Shown here piece by piece: positions 34,821 through 43,788 of a DNA stretch of 50,670 nt. Origin of the DNA: Peptoclostridium sp. GTDB taxonomy: Bacteria; Bacillota; Clostridia; Peptostreptococcales; Peptostreptococcaceae. Positions within the stretch are counted from its first letter, which is position 1; the number at the start of each line of letters is the position of its first letter. The translations under genes and the position numbers were made by a program. The notes under the pieces are model-generated. The model saw only the letters and a list, made by a program, of their open reading frames with translations. It did not search any database and was not told where the DNA came from. The stretch is taken from NCBI RefSeq assembly GCF_009881055.1, contig NZ_WXFG01000015.1, positions 1-50,670 on the forward strand, written 5' to 3'.

Positions 34821-35630
34821 TTGTATTTTTCCGACTATCACGTGCATTCTCATTTTTCAGATGACTGCAGCGAAAGCATGGAAGCGATGGTGAAAAAAGC
34901 CATAGAACTGGGTCTTAGGGAGTTGGCTTTTACCGATCATGTCGATTTTGACTACCCTGATCCCAACTTTCCATTCCTTATAGACTACGACAGGTATACC
35001 GAGGAATTCAATGCCATGAAGGAGAGGTACAAGGGCAGCATCGAGCTTCTGCTTGGGGTTGAAATAGGCATGCAGCCTCATGTTTACAGCGACATAGAAG
35101 CTCTCGTCTCGAAGTACCCTTTCGATTTTATAATAGGCTCTGTGCATGCTGCAGACAGGATGGATTTTTGTTCTCCCGACTTTTTTATAGGCAAGACGCA
35201 GTATGAAGCCTACATGAGGTATTTCGAGAACGTGCTCGAAAACGTAAAGCTGTATTCTGCGATGTTTGACGTGCTCGGCCACAAGGACCTTATAGTGAGA
35301 TACGGAGGCTTCGACTCTACGGATGTAGACTGGCTGTATTTCGACGAAATAATAGACGAAATCCTCAAGGTTCTCATCAAGAACGGAAGGGGTATTGAGC
35401 TGAACACCTCGGGCTTCAGATACGGTCTTGAGCGTCCGCATCCGCATCCATATATACTGGAGCGCTACAAAAATCTGGGTGGGGAGATAATAACTCTGGG
35501 CTCTGACGCCCACACCGCAGGGCATATATGCGCCGATTTCGACTTTGCCTACAGCATGCTTAAGGATTACGGCTTCAAAAGCATATGCAGCTTCAAATCG
35601 AGAAAGCACAGCTTCATAGAAATCCCTTAG
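34821..35630 (+). CDS. PHP-domain phosphatase, histidinol-phosphatase (HisK/HisJ) family
   Basis: About 269 residues; TTG 34821 is preferred because a GAGGGGG site lies nine bases upstream. PHP metal motifs are complete: DYHVHSHFSDDC, TDHVDF, GVEIGMQPH, IGSVHAAD, GHKDLI and GSDAHTAGH. Size and motifs fit histidinol-phosphate phosphatase of the HisJ/HisK type, the last-but-one phase of histidine synthesis, yet no other his gene is near, so another phosphomonoester is possible. A terminator follows. Confidence 0.88.
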   Translation: MYFSDYHVHSHFSDDCSESMEAMVKKAIELGLRELAFTDHVDFDYPDPNFPFLIDYDRYTEEFNAMKERYKGSIELLLGVEIGMQPHVYSDIEALVSKYPFDFIIGSVHAADRMDFCSPDFFIGKTQYEAYMRYFENVLENVKLYSAMFDVLGHKDLIVRYGGFDSTDVDWLYFDEIIDEILKVLIKNGRGIELNTSGFRYGLERPHPHPYILERYKNLGGEIITLGSDAHTAGHICADFDFAYSMLKDYGFKSICSFKSRKHSFIEIP

Positions 35631-35654
35631 CACAGCTCTTGTTGATGCTATAAT

Positions 35655-35690
35655 GCTGCCGCCTGTTTATCGCGGCAGTTTTTTTGTTTT
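35655..35690 (+). terminator. Intrinsic terminator after the PHP phosphatase gene
   Basis: CTGCCGC (35656-35662) pairs with GCGGCAG (35672-35678), followed by seven T, a G and more T. Confidence 0.9.
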
Positions 35691-35746
35691 TTTCATATTG
35701 TTATGGAGATATATATAATATGACTAAAGCTCGAGGAGGCCATTTT

Positions 35747-36583
35747 ATGAAATGCGAAGTTGATTTGATAGGCGATTATCTGGACAAACTGCTCCACAAG
35801 CTGGATTCAGAGCTCAATAAATGCAAGGCTCATCCATCCGAAAAATCAGTGCATGACACGCGTGTTTGTCTAAGGCGCATAATGTCAGCAGTCGAGATTC
35901 TGGACACGGTTTCTCAGACTGATGAATCCATATCGCAAAAGCACCTCAAGCGCCTAAAGGAGATTCACAAACTGTTTAGCCCCATCCGGGACACTCAAAT
36001 TTCAATGCTTTATGCACATGAAATGATAAATGATTTTCCTTCCATTGGTATTTTCGAGGAGTATCTGGAATCGCGCGAGAAGAGGCTATCCTTCAAACTT
36101 CAAAAGAAACTCTCCGATATGGATATCTATCCTCTGCATAAGGTCGCAAAAGCTGTAAAACTTGAGGTGGCCGAACGCTTTGGAGAAAACGGGCTGCTCG
36201 GCAACCTCCGGTCGACTACGGACAGAGCCTTCATCAAAGTGGTAGAGCTTATAGACCATGTGGACACGGATGATCTTAAATCCGTCCACACGGTCAGGAT
36301 AGCCTTTAAGCGCTTCCGGTACATGGTGGAATTGCTCAATGAGCTGCAGCCCGTCGAAGAGTATCTGCTAAATGGAATGAAAGCCATACAGGATGAGCTC
36401 GGAGCCATTCAGGATATTACCGTCGTAGAGGAGCTTTTGCAGCGCTTCATAGAGAAGAAATCGCCTGGTGGGCGACTTCTTTCGCTTGAATACCATGAGT
36501 TGCTCAGCAGGCGGAAAAAGCTGGCTGAAAGCTTTGCAGCGAGTGCGAATGATATTACGAATATGTGGAGTGTGCTTAGATGA
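35747..36583 (+). CDS. CHAD-domain protein
   Basis: A 278-residue helical protein from ATG 35747, seven bases after GAGGAGG. It has the two CHAD repeats: VHDTRVCLRRIMSAVEIL near residue 37 and VHTVRIAFKRFRYMVELL near residue 185, each with the conserved His and basic residues, plus the HKLFSPIRDTQISM and QDELGAIQDITVVEELL segments. CHAD domains bind polyphosphate through these positive faces. No CYTH domain or polyphosphate kinase is adjacent; an Ppx/GppA phosphatase lies 7 kb away. Its role is probably polyphosphate granule association, by family knowledge. Confidence 0.92.
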   Translation: MKCEVDLIGDYLDKLLHKLDSELNKCKAHPSEKSVHDTRVCLRRIMSAVEILDTVSQTDESISQKHLKRLKEIHKLFSPIRDTQISMLYAHEMINDFPSIGIFEEYLESREKRLSFKLQKKLSDMDIYPLHKVAKAVKLEVAERFGENGLLGNLRSTTDRAFIKVVELIDHVDTDDLKSVHTVRIAFKRFRYMVELLNELQPVEEYLLNGMKAIQDELGAIQDITVVEELLQRFIEKKSPGGRLLSLEYHELLSRRKKLAESFAASANDITNMWSVLR

Positions 36584-36629
36584 TGGTCTCGCCATTCTAT
36601 TTCGTTTTGTGATTTCCTCTTGGCTCATG

Positions 36630-36705
36630 AAAAAGCGCAATATCTGCAATTTCGAAAACTCGCTACGCTCAGACAATTCGAAATTGCTATGATATTGCGC
36701 TTTTC
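36630..36705. repeat. Long two-part hairpin with conserved-looking loop (copy 1)
   Basis: AAAAGCGCAATATC (36631-36644) pairs with GATATTGCGCTTTT (36691-36704), and CAATTTCGAA (36647-36656) with TTCGAAATTG (36677-36686), separated by small bulges. The 20-base loop is AACTCGCTACGCTCAGACAA. It lies between the converging CHAD and adaptor genes, so it can act as a bidirectional terminator, but it is much longer than needed and its loop recurs at 50358-50381. Confidence 0.85.
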
Positions 36706-36718
36706 ATTCTCCGGGAAA

Positions 36719-37981
36719 TCATTCAAGCGGTTCTACTCGCTTGCCATCTGCAAGGCCTGTTGCCTTGCGGTCGAGTATTATTATTTCTCCTTCCTCGAGT
36801 CCGCTTGATATCACGGACATGTCTTCTGTTTCAGCACCAATTGTAACGTTTCTTAGCTGTGCTTTGCCGCTTTTTATGACAAATAGGGAATCCTTGTCCT
36901 GGTACTTGAAGAGGGCTCTTTTGGGAACGGCTATTGCGCCCTCGCTTTTGCTTATTATGAAGTCCAAATCAACCTTGTAGCCGGGCCTTAGCATGGATGT
37001 GTCACCCGATAGCTGCACTATCGTCTTGACTCTCTGCTCGACAAGGCCTATGGCCGAAACAGTCTCTTCCGCCGAGGGGTCTATCCTCGAGACCGTTCCG
37101 TCAAATACGAAGTCCTGGGGCTTGTGCTCGAATGTGATTCTAACGCCCATGCCCTCTTTAAGGTCAACGGAGTTCTCGGTCAGCACCATGGACTCTATCT
37201 CGATTTGCGTACCCTCTATAGTGGTCATAAGCTTTTCTCCATACTGGACGTACTGGCCTTCCTTTGCATCCACAGTCCTAACCACTCCGTCGGACTCAGC
37301 CCTTATTACGCCCTTGGACGTGTTGCTCCTCAGCAGGTCTATCTGGGCCTGTATTGATTTTTTCAGGCCTGCAAAGTACTGCTTTGTGGCATTGGGGTCG
37401 CCGTAACTGTTCTTGATGATCTCTAAAGCCACCTTCTGGTCATCCAGCACGCCCTTTAGCTTTTCCATGTACAGCCTGGCATCATCGAGCTGCTGCTTTG
37501 ATACGGCATCCTGCTCGTATAGCGCTGAGGCCTTGCTGTATTTGTCAATAGCATCCTGGTAGTCCCTTTGCGCATTTTCAACCTGCATGGTCTGCCTCTT
37601 GATTTCCAGATCCCGATTGAGAGTGAGTTCTCCGCGCTCCTGTCCTTGGATGCTCTGGAGCTGTCCTTCCAGCTGCCTGATGCTGTATTCATTGTCGCTT
37701 ATGTCAAGCTGTGCTATGATGTCTCCCTTTTGTACAGACATTCCTTCCTTTGCATTTAGTGATTTCACCTTTGCAGCAAGCGGCGAATAGTAGTCCTGCT
37801 CCCCCTTTGAAAGGACTGTGCCCTCGTCCTGGAAGCTGTCCTCTATGCTCGTTTTCTGAACCTTGTATGCTTCAAGGCTGAGCGGCGCCAGGTAACTGCT
37901 TATGGAGGCATATATTATAGCTGCTGCTGTTAGTCCTATTATTCCCCGCTTTATCCATTTTTTTGCGTTGTTGTTCTTCAT
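36719..37981 (-). CDS. Efflux ABC system membrane-fusion/adaptor protein (HlyD/MacA-like)
   Basis: About 420 residues from ATG 37981 behind GGAGGTG. One N-terminal transmembrane helix (about 8-28), then a split lipoyl/biotinyl-like domain (SPLAAKVKSLNAKEGMSVQKGD with IRAESDGVVRTVDAKEGQYV), a long coiled-coil hairpin (about 85-205), a beta-barrel and a C-terminal ALFKYQDKDSLFVIKSGKAQLRNVTIG region. It sits 19 bp after the FtsX-type permease gene, so with the ATPase it forms a MacAB/YknXYZ-like exporter. In a Gram-positive cell it would act on the outer face of the membrane. Cargo unknown. Confidence 0.9.
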   Translation of the reverse strand: MKNNNAKKWIKRGIIGLTAAAIIYASISSYLAPLSLEAYKVQKTSIEDSFQDEGTVLSKGEQDYYSPLAAKVKSLNAKEGMSVQKGDIIAQLDISDNEYSIRQLEGQLQSIQGQERGELTLNRDLEIKRQTMQVENAQRDYQDAIDKYSKASALYEQDAVSKQQLDDARLYMEKLKGVLDDQKVALEIIKNSYGDPNATKQYFAGLKKSIQAQIDLLRSNTSKGVIRAESDGVVRTVDAKEGQYVQYGEKLMTTIEGTQIEIESMVLTENSVDLKEGMGVRITFEHKPQDFVFDGTVSRIDPSAEETVSAIGLVEQRVKTIVQLSGDTSMLRPGYKVDLDFIISKSEGAIAVPKRALFKYQDKDSLFVIKSGKAQLRNVTIGAETEDMSVISSGLEEGEIIILDRKATGLADGKRVEPLE

Positions 37982-38000
37982 AATTTTCACCTCCAACTGA

Positions 38001-40364
38001 TTATTCCCTTTCCTTTAGAACCTCCACCATGTCGAGCCTTGAAATCTTTCTGTATACTGAAATCTGAGCAGCTATTACAGATACAATGGCAACTGCCAGA
38101 CCAGCCTCAAACGACCTTAGGTCTATTGAGTATGGAATAGTGAAAAGGTCCGTGCTCATACCCTGGGCTATTACCCATCTCAAGCCGAATGTTACAGGTA
38201 TGCCTATTATCCATGAAGCCATTGCTATAAGCCACTGCTCGAGAGCTATTATCTTGAACACCTCCGGCCTTGTCATTCCAATCACCCGCAGCGAAGAGAG
38301 CTCACGCTCCCTTTCTGAGAATATTATTGTCGAAGAGGTATATACAACCGCAAAGCCGGATATAACTCCGAACACTACAAATACCCACTGCATGTATTTG
38401 TAGCTTTCCATAAGGCTGTTGAACATCTCAATTACGCTCTCTTTCCGGTCTAGGGATGACACATTCTTTCCCTCTATATAGTCGTTGTTAAGACTGTCAA
38501 ACGAGCCGTCCTTTATATTCATCAGTATGGAGCTTGCCATTGTTTTATGGCCTAGCATATCGCACAGGGCGCCAAGTTCCATATAGGCGCTTACTCCGAA
38601 GTACTGCGGTACGACTCCCGATACCGTTGTGCTCACCGTATCTCTTGTGGCCCATGGACTTTCAATCTCAACCTTATCACCTTCCTTTAGCCTGAGCGAA
38701 TTTGCCAGCCTTTCGGAGAGTATCATCCCGTTGCCTTTTATATCGACTCTGCTTCCCTTGTTGTCCAATATGTGGTACAGCCTGCTTCCCTCTTTTATGC
38801 CTATGCAAAGAGCATCCTTTTCAAGCCAAGCGTTTTTGAGCCTAACCGGTGCTTCAAGCAAAGGCTCCGCCTCGACCACGTTTTCATTATTGATTATCTC
38901 CGAATAAAGCTTGCCTGCATCGAGGGGGTAGTAAAAGCTCATCTTGGCATCGTATTTCTGAATATCGGTGAACTGCTCGTCCATCATTATCTCTACTGTA
39001 GTCATGAATGAAGACATTGTGGCTACTATGCTGAAAACAAAAATCATGCCCAGCATAGTGAAAAGGCTTCTAGCTCTGTTCCTGAACAAGTTTCTAACCG
39101 CCATTTTGGAAAGAGAGTTCAAATTTCTCCAGACAATCTTGAGCCTTTCCAAAAATATAGTGTGCGTCTTGATTTCGACCTCTGTCCTTAGCGCCTGGGC
39201 AGGCGTTAGCACGAGTATCCGCTTTGTACCGCTGTAGCCTGCAAAGAGGCTGAATATCAAGGCAATCAGATTTGCCTGGAAAAAATATTCTATGGGGTAT
39301 GTGGCGCGCAGATTCGGAAATGTAAAAAATTCCCTGTACATTTCAACGAAATAGTTTTCAAGCCAAAATCCCAGAATCCCTCCAAATATGCCGCTCAGCA
39401 CACCTACTACCAAGCTGTAGCCCATGTAGTGCATGAATATTTCCTTCTGATTGTATCCGAATGCCTTTAGAATCCCTATCTGACCCTTTTGCTGCTCGAC
39501 AATCCTCCTGAGCATCATGTAGAGCACAAAGCTTGCTACTGAAATAAATATAAACGGGAAGGTCTTGGCGGTATTCTCCAGCTGCACTATCTCGTTGTTG
39601 AGTATGGAATGGCTGACCTGGTCCTTTCTCTCGTATATACCCTTGAGTCCGTAATGCTTGAGCCTTTGCTTCAAAATGCTCTCCACATCATCATATGTGT
39701 ACCCTTCCTTGACAGTAAAGGCAAGCTCGTTGTAGATGCCCTTTTCTCTGAAAAGCCCCTCCATGTTGGAGTAGTCTATGTAGGCTACTCCAAACAGGAG
39801 CGGATCTGGGTATATCTGTTCTATGCTCCTTATTGCATATACATAGTCCGGGCTCACTGCCCCTCCCAGCACCTTGAGCCTTGTCTTTTTGCCTTCGGCT
39901 ATTACCTCTATTATGTCTCCAGACTTTATATTATTTGCATTGTAATACTTTATATCTGTCCATACTCCGTCTCTCGAAGAGCTTATCTGCTCGCCCTCCA
40001 TTGCCACCGGCTTGTTAAGCATATTGGGGTTGTCTGAATCTATTGAGACCATTCTGATGTATTTTGCCTGTTTTGATTCGCTGTCATATACCCGGACGTC
40101 TTTTACAAGCTTCCCCTGTATTCGCTCTATTCCCTCAATATTAGCAAGTGAATCCACCGCATTTACGGGAATCCCCGTGACCTGGGCGAAGCCGTCTCCG
40201 AAGCTGGAGCTTTCATAAAAGTCGTCAAGTGCGCCCTTGAGGTCGACCATTACCATGAACATTGAAGTGTATACGCTAAGACCCATCATCATTACAATCG
40301 CGCAGGAAATATAAACCAACTTGTGTCCCATTATGTCTCTTATAAGCTTTTTGCGAAGTATCAC
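38001..40364 (-). CDS. ABC exporter permease with two FtsX domains
   Basis: A 787-residue membrane protein: an N-terminal helix (about 14-36), a large extracellular domain (to about 265), three helices with ILKAFGYNQKEIFMHYMG (first FtsX domain, about 270-390), another helix and extracellular part (425-650), and a final three-helix FtsX domain with SSLRVIGMTRPEVFKI. GTG 40364 overlaps the TGA of the ATPase gene (GTGA) and follows GGAGG by seven bases. This class often exports peptides or lipoproteins or is a mechanotransducer. Its position between ATPase and adaptor shows the three work together. Confidence 0.92.
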   Translation of the reverse strand: MILRKKLIRDIMGHKLVYISCAIVMMMGLSVYTSMFMVMVDLKGALDDFYESSSFGDGFAQVTGIPVNAVDSLANIEGIERIQGKLVKDVRVYDSESKQAKYIRMVSIDSDNPNMLNKPVAMEGEQISSSRDGVWTDIKYYNANNIKSGDIIEVIAEGKKTRLKVLGGAVSPDYVYAIRSIEQIYPDPLLFGVAYIDYSNMEGLFREKGIYNELAFTVKEGYTYDDVESILKQRLKHYGLKGIYERKDQVSHSILNNEIVQLENTAKTFPFIFISVASFVLYMMLRRIVEQQKGQIGILKAFGYNQKEIFMHYMGYSLVVGVLSGIFGGILGFWLENYFVEMYREFFTFPNLRATYPIEYFFQANLIALIFSLFAGYSGTKRILVLTPAQALRTEVEIKTHTIFLERLKIVWRNLNSLSKMAVRNLFRNRARSLFTMLGMIFVFSIVATMSSFMTTVEIMMDEQFTDIQKYDAKMSFYYPLDAGKLYSEIINNENVVEAEPLLEAPVRLKNAWLEKDALCIGIKEGSRLYHILDNKGSRVDIKGNGMILSERLANSLRLKEGDKVEIESPWATRDTVSTTVSGVVPQYFGVSAYMELGALCDMLGHKTMASSILMNIKDGSFDSLNNDYIEGKNVSSLDRKESVIEMFNSLMESYKYMQWVFVVFGVISGFAVVYTSSTIIFSERERELSSLRVIGMTRPEVFKIIALEQWLIAMASWIIGIPVTFGLRWVIAQGMSTDLFTIPYSIDLRSFEAGLAVAIVSVIAAQISVYRKISRLDMVEVLKERE

Positions 40365-41065
40365 CAGGACACCTCCTCCGGTTTCATAGGCTTCTCGTTC
40401 ACCGCGATTCTTTCTATGCTTCCGTCTCTTATATAGAACACCCTGTCTGCCATCTTGCCGATATCCGAGTTGTGCGTTATTATGACTACCGTCTTGCCGA
40501 GTTCCTCATTGAATAGCTTGAGAAACTTGAGGACCTCCACTCCTGTTGAAACGTCAAGCGCTCCGGTGGGCTCATCGCAAAGTAAAAGTTCCGGGTTCTT
40601 TGCAATCGCCCGGCCTATGGCCACTCTCTGCTGCTCACCGCCGGAGAGCTGGGCCGGGAAGTGGTTCTTCCTGTCGCGCAGGCCTATTTTTTCCAGCACG
40701 TAGTCTATCTCGAGGGGATCCTTTGCTATCTCCACAGAAAGGCTTATGTTCTCGCCCGCCGTGAGATTCGGCATCAGGTTATAGAACTGGAATACGAAGC
40801 CCACGCTGTTTCTTCGGTATCTGGTTAGCGCACCTTCGTCGTATTCAGATATGAGCTCATCCTTGTAGTAGAGCTCACCGCCTGTTGGGGTGTCCATTCC
40901 GCCTATGATATTTAGCAGCGTACTCTTTCCGGAGCCGCTGGGCCCCAGGACTACCACAAACTCGCCCTCGTATATTTCAAAATCGACCCCACGCAGAGCA
41001 GTCACTACGACTTCTCCCATCTGGTAGTCCTTCCTTATCCCATTGCCTTTTATAAGTGTATTCAT
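40361..41065 (-). CDS. ABC exporter ATP-binding protein (MacB/LolD-like)
   Basis: A 234-residue ATPase: Walker [11 protein letters not shown]-loop FVFQFYNLMPNLTAGEN, signature LSGGEQQRVAIGRAI, Walker B LLLCDEPTGALD and H-loop VIITHN. The NLMPNLTAGEN and CDEPTGALD wording is typical of the LolD/MacB/YknY group. It is the first gene of the exporter, translated just into the permease. The likely partner proteins are the two genes behind it. Confidence 0.95.
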   Translation of the reverse strand: MNTLIKGNGIRKDYQMGEVVVTALRGVDFEIYEGEFVVVLGPSGSGKSTLLNIIGGMDTPTGGELYYKDELISEYDEGALTRYRRNSVGFVFQFYNLMPNLTAGENISLSVEIAKDPLEIDYVLEKIGLRDRKNHFPAQLSGGEQQRVAIGRAIAKNPELLLCDEPTGALDVSTGVEVLKFLKLFNEELGKTVVIITHNSDIGKMADRVFYIRDGSIERIAVNEKPMKPEEVSW

Positions 41066-41235
41066 AATATCGCCCCTGTTTTTAGAAAAGCTTTTTGCGT
41101 ATCATTCTCTTATTACCCTCTGCGCCTTGCTTTGCTACATTTTTTGGCAAAAAAACTCAAATATTATAAACTACAAGGCACATCTGATAGCCTCTGATTC
41201 TACCTACACCTGTTTTATTTTGCATTTTAGCGCAT

Positions 41236-41266
41236 AAAAAAAGCTCCGGATAATTATCCGGGGCTC
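41236..41266 (-). terminator. Terminator of the second PHP gene
   Basis: Minus strand AGCCCCGGATAATTATCCGGAGCT is a near-perfect hairpin followed by seven T. Confidence 0.9.
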
Positions 41267-41287
41267 CTGTCTTTTAATCACTAAATT

Positions 41288-41944
41288 CTATACTGCCGCT
41301 TTATTATTTATTATACTAGGGTATGACTCTATTGTTTCAAACCTTCCTTCAACAAGTGCAGCTGGATGCGTACGGCCTGACTTTACCGCATCTATGAAAT
41401 CCCTCGTATCTCTTATTCTTCCATCAAAAATTGTGGCATACCTGCCTATTGCATCTACTGTATGTGCATCACTTGCACCCAAAGACGGAATATTAAGCTC
41501 TGCTGCAAGGCCGTATGCGTCCAGGTTGTCGCTATGCCTTGTACTTCCATTGAACGCCTCTATTCCTGAAAGTCCCTTCACTCTTCGTATCAAATTGCCC
41601 ATTCCTCTATTGTTCTTTCTGAACGGATGAGCGCTCATAGCCACTCCACCGGCTTTTAAAGTCATATCTATTAGCTGCTGAGCATGGAGCTTTTCGGTCG
41701 GAAGGCGATCGAGGCCAAATACGGTTATGTCTCCTTCATGGGTGAGTATCTCAGCTCCCACTATTATGAGGAATCCGGTCTCTTTTGAATACTCGTGTGC
41801 CTTTTCCATTATCTCATTGCTCTCATGGTCTGTTATGCAAACGCCGTCAAGACCGATCTCCCTTGCCCTTTTTACTATGTCCTCAAGCGAGAGTTTGCTG
41901 TCTAGCGAATATGTCTTTTCATGCATGTGCGTATCTATGATCAT
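41288..41944 (-). CDS. PHP-domain metal-dependent phosphoesterase
   Basis: A 218-residue protein with PHP motifs IDTHMHEKTYS, ITDHESNE, GAEILTHEGD, SAHPFRK and GASDAHTVD, which provide the metal site. It is shorter than the HisK-like protein at 34821 and belongs to the general PHP/PHP_C group that acts on phosphoesters or nucleotides (for instance 3',5'-nucleoside bisphosphatases); a precise substrate cannot be given. ATG 41944 follows AGAGGTG. It is a single gene with its own terminator. Confidence 0.88.
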   Translation of the reverse strand: MIIDTHMHEKTYSLDSKLSLEDIVKRAREIGLDGVCITDHESNEIMEKAHEYSKETGFLIIVGAEILTHEGDITVFGLDRLPTEKLHAQQLIDMTLKAGGVAMSAHPFRKNNRGMGNLIRRVKGLSGIEAFNGSTRHSDNLDAYGLAAELNIPSLGASDAHTVDAIGRYATIFDGRIRDTRDFIDAVKSGRTHPAALVEGRFETIESYPSIINNKAAV

Positions 41945-42119
41945 GGCCTATTCACCTCTGTCTGTTATGTAAAACAAAATCGACATTTAATTGAATTGTG
42001 TTTTCATGTTCTATTTTAATTATATCTAAAATTTGGCTACACTTAAAATTGAATTTGCTTATTGCATTATATTCTTCTATTGAAACTATCTATAACTAAA
42101 CAGGGCAAGAACTTTCGGA

Positions 42120-42174
42120 CAAAAAAAATGGAAAAGGCCATCAAAAGTTTGCTTTTGGCTGGTCTTCCCCATTT
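42120..42174 (-). terminator. Terminator of the lipid kinase gene
   Basis: Minus strand AAATGGGGAAGACCAGCC can pair, with small bulges, with GATGGCCTTTTCCATTT; eight T end it. Confidence 0.8.
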
Positions 42175-42192
42175 CGTTTATATATCTGCAGG

Positions 42193-43086
42193 TTACGGCA
42201 CACATATTTTCAGTGCTTTGGAAAGTATTCCGAATTCAGCGGGGAATCCTCCCCCATCCTCACCGTCTACATCTATACGCAAGTCTGTTTTTAGCGTCTC
42301 CACGCGGAGGCTGTCCGTCTTGAAATACTTGACTGCATTGTTTGTCACATGCTCCCCTCTCAATATACCCAAAAACAGGTTTGCAAAGTCAAGTATGTCT
42401 GTCTTTTCTATTATCACAACATCGAAGAGCCCGTCATCAATTGTTGCATCAGGGGCGAATTTTTTAAAACCACCTGCAAATGTAGTATTCGATACGGCAA
42501 ATAGAGAAATTTCACTTTCAAAACTCTCTCCATTAACTGTGAATCTTAGCGGAAACGACTGGAATATCTGCTTGGGAATCTCCTTTAGTCCTTCGGCATA
42601 ATATGCAAATCTTCCCAGTATCGTCTTTGATTCAACCTTTGTAGTCAGCGCTATGTCGGTGAAAAGCCCGCAAGCAGCGACATTCACGAAATATTTGTCA
42701 TTCAATGTGCATACGTCTACTGCTCTGGTCTTCATGCCCCTTATCATGCGGCATATTTCGTCTATTTCAGAGGGCATATTGAAAAATCCCGCAAAGTCGT
42801 TGACCGTTCCTGCAGGTATTATGACAAGCGGCACATTGGCGCCAGACTTCATCATGCCGTTGACAACGTGATTTATGGTTCCATCCCCGCCAAGGGCTAT
42901 TATGACATCAACGCCAGACTTCATTCCATCTCTTACAGCTTTTTCATAGTCAAAATTCACGCTTGTGTCAAATTTTTTAACGCTGCTGAGCGTGCCGTCG
43001 AGCACAAGCCTGCCGACAATGCTCTCAAGATTCTTTTGAAGGAATGTTCTTCCAGAAGAGGGGTTGTTTATTATGAGCGTTTTCAT
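42193..43086 (-). CDS. Diacylglycerol/lipid kinase family protein (DagK-like catalytic domain)
   Basis: A 297-residue protein with the nucleotide-binding ALGGDGTINHVVNGM (about 62-76), INNPSSG near the N-terminus, PAGTVNDFAG (about 95) and the C-terminal DDGLFDVVII strand. It resembles YegS/BmrU/DgkB lipid kinases. It would phosphorylate diacylglycerol or a related lipid at the membrane, giving phosphatidic acid and so linking to PlsC chemistry, though the two are not in one operon. ATG 43086 follows GGAGG. It diverges from the acidic protein gene. Confidence 0.92.
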   Translation of the reverse strand: MKTLIINNPSSGRTFLQKNLESIVGRLVLDGTLSSVKKFDTSVNFDYEKAVRDGMKSGVDVIIALGGDGTINHVVNGMMKSGANVPLVIIPAGTVNDFAGFFNMPSEIDEICRMIRGMKTRAVDVCTLNDKYFVNVAACGLFTDIALTTKVESKTILGRFAYYAEGLKEIPKQIFQSFPLRFTVNGESFESEISLFAVSNTTFAGGFKKFAPDATIDDGLFDVVIIEKTDILDFANLFLGILRGEHVTNNAVKYFKTDSLRVETLKTDLRIDVDGEDGGGFPAEFGILSKALKICVP

Positions 43087-43282
43087 GGTTTCCTCCGTGA
43101 TTATATTATGCTATATGATTTATTTGACATATTGTTATATTTATACCATCGGCGCATGACTTCTAAAAGCTTTTCAGGTAATCTTATTATACAACCTTCG
43201 CTCTCTCCAATATTTATTGATACTATTTGCCTGTACAAGGGTATCAGTATCATATCAACATAAGAGTAAGCGAGGTGATGTT

Positions 43283-43762
43283 ATGAATCAAGATGACTTC
43301 ATACAAAAAGTTCTTTCCAAAACATTCTGGGGCAGCTTCCTGTTTCTTAACGGAGAGGTGCTCGGCAGCAACAACTTTGAAGGCGTCTTCTACAACGGCG
43401 AATACGTTGATGACGAAGATGAACTTGCAATACTCAGGGAGTGGATAGTTGCCGCCATGAACAGTAAATCGACCGAAACAATCGATGACACCGAAGCGAT
43501 ATGGAAAAAATACCCTATCGAAGTGCTCGAAGACGGCAGGGTTCTTGATTTTTCAAAAATTGAAACCGAGCCTACTCATGATATTTTTTTCGTCATATTC
43601 ATGAAGGACAACACATGGGAGATACAAATAGAGGAGACCGAAATAGAATTCGAAGATTCAGAACTCCTAGGCTCTGATGAAGACTGGACTGATGAGGATA
43701 TTTTTGAAGGCGAAGATGGAGTAGACATATATGTCAATCCCGATGAACTCATAGACGAGTAA
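43283..43762 (+). CDS. Acidic protein of unknown function, 159 aa
   Basis: Starts at ATG 43283 after GAGGTGATG; an earlier in-frame start is not supported. The N-terminal half (MNQDDFIQKVLSKTFWGSFL, EGVFYNGEYVDDEDELAILREW) looks folded; the C-terminal 45 residues are extremely acidic (EDSELLGSDEDWTDEDIFEGEDG), with about half Asp/Glu. No membrane segment, no motif known to me. The final codons overlap a terminator shared with ppx. It could be a small regulatory or inhibitor protein, but this is not evidence. Confidence 0.75.
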   Translation: MNQDDFIQKVLSKTFWGSFLFLNGEVLGSNNFEGVFYNGEYVDDEDELAILREWIVAAMNSKSTETIDDTEAIWKKYPIEVLEDGRVLDFSKIETEPTHDIFFVIFMKDNTWEIQIEETEIEFEDSELLGSDEDWTDEDIFEGEDGVDIYVNPDELIDE

Positions 43763-43788
43763 AAGCCCTGCATTTGCAGGGCTTTTCT
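43761..43788. terminator. Bidirectional terminator between the acidic protein gene and ppx
   Basis: AAAAGCCCTGCA (43761-43772) and TGCAGGGCTTTT (43775-43786) form a 12-bp stem with a two-base gap. Confidence 0.92.

Noticed and set aside
34857..35633. 258-codon frame antisense to the PHP phosphatase gene
   Set aside because: The sense strand codes for all PHP metal motifs. The antisense frame has no start signal or known motif.
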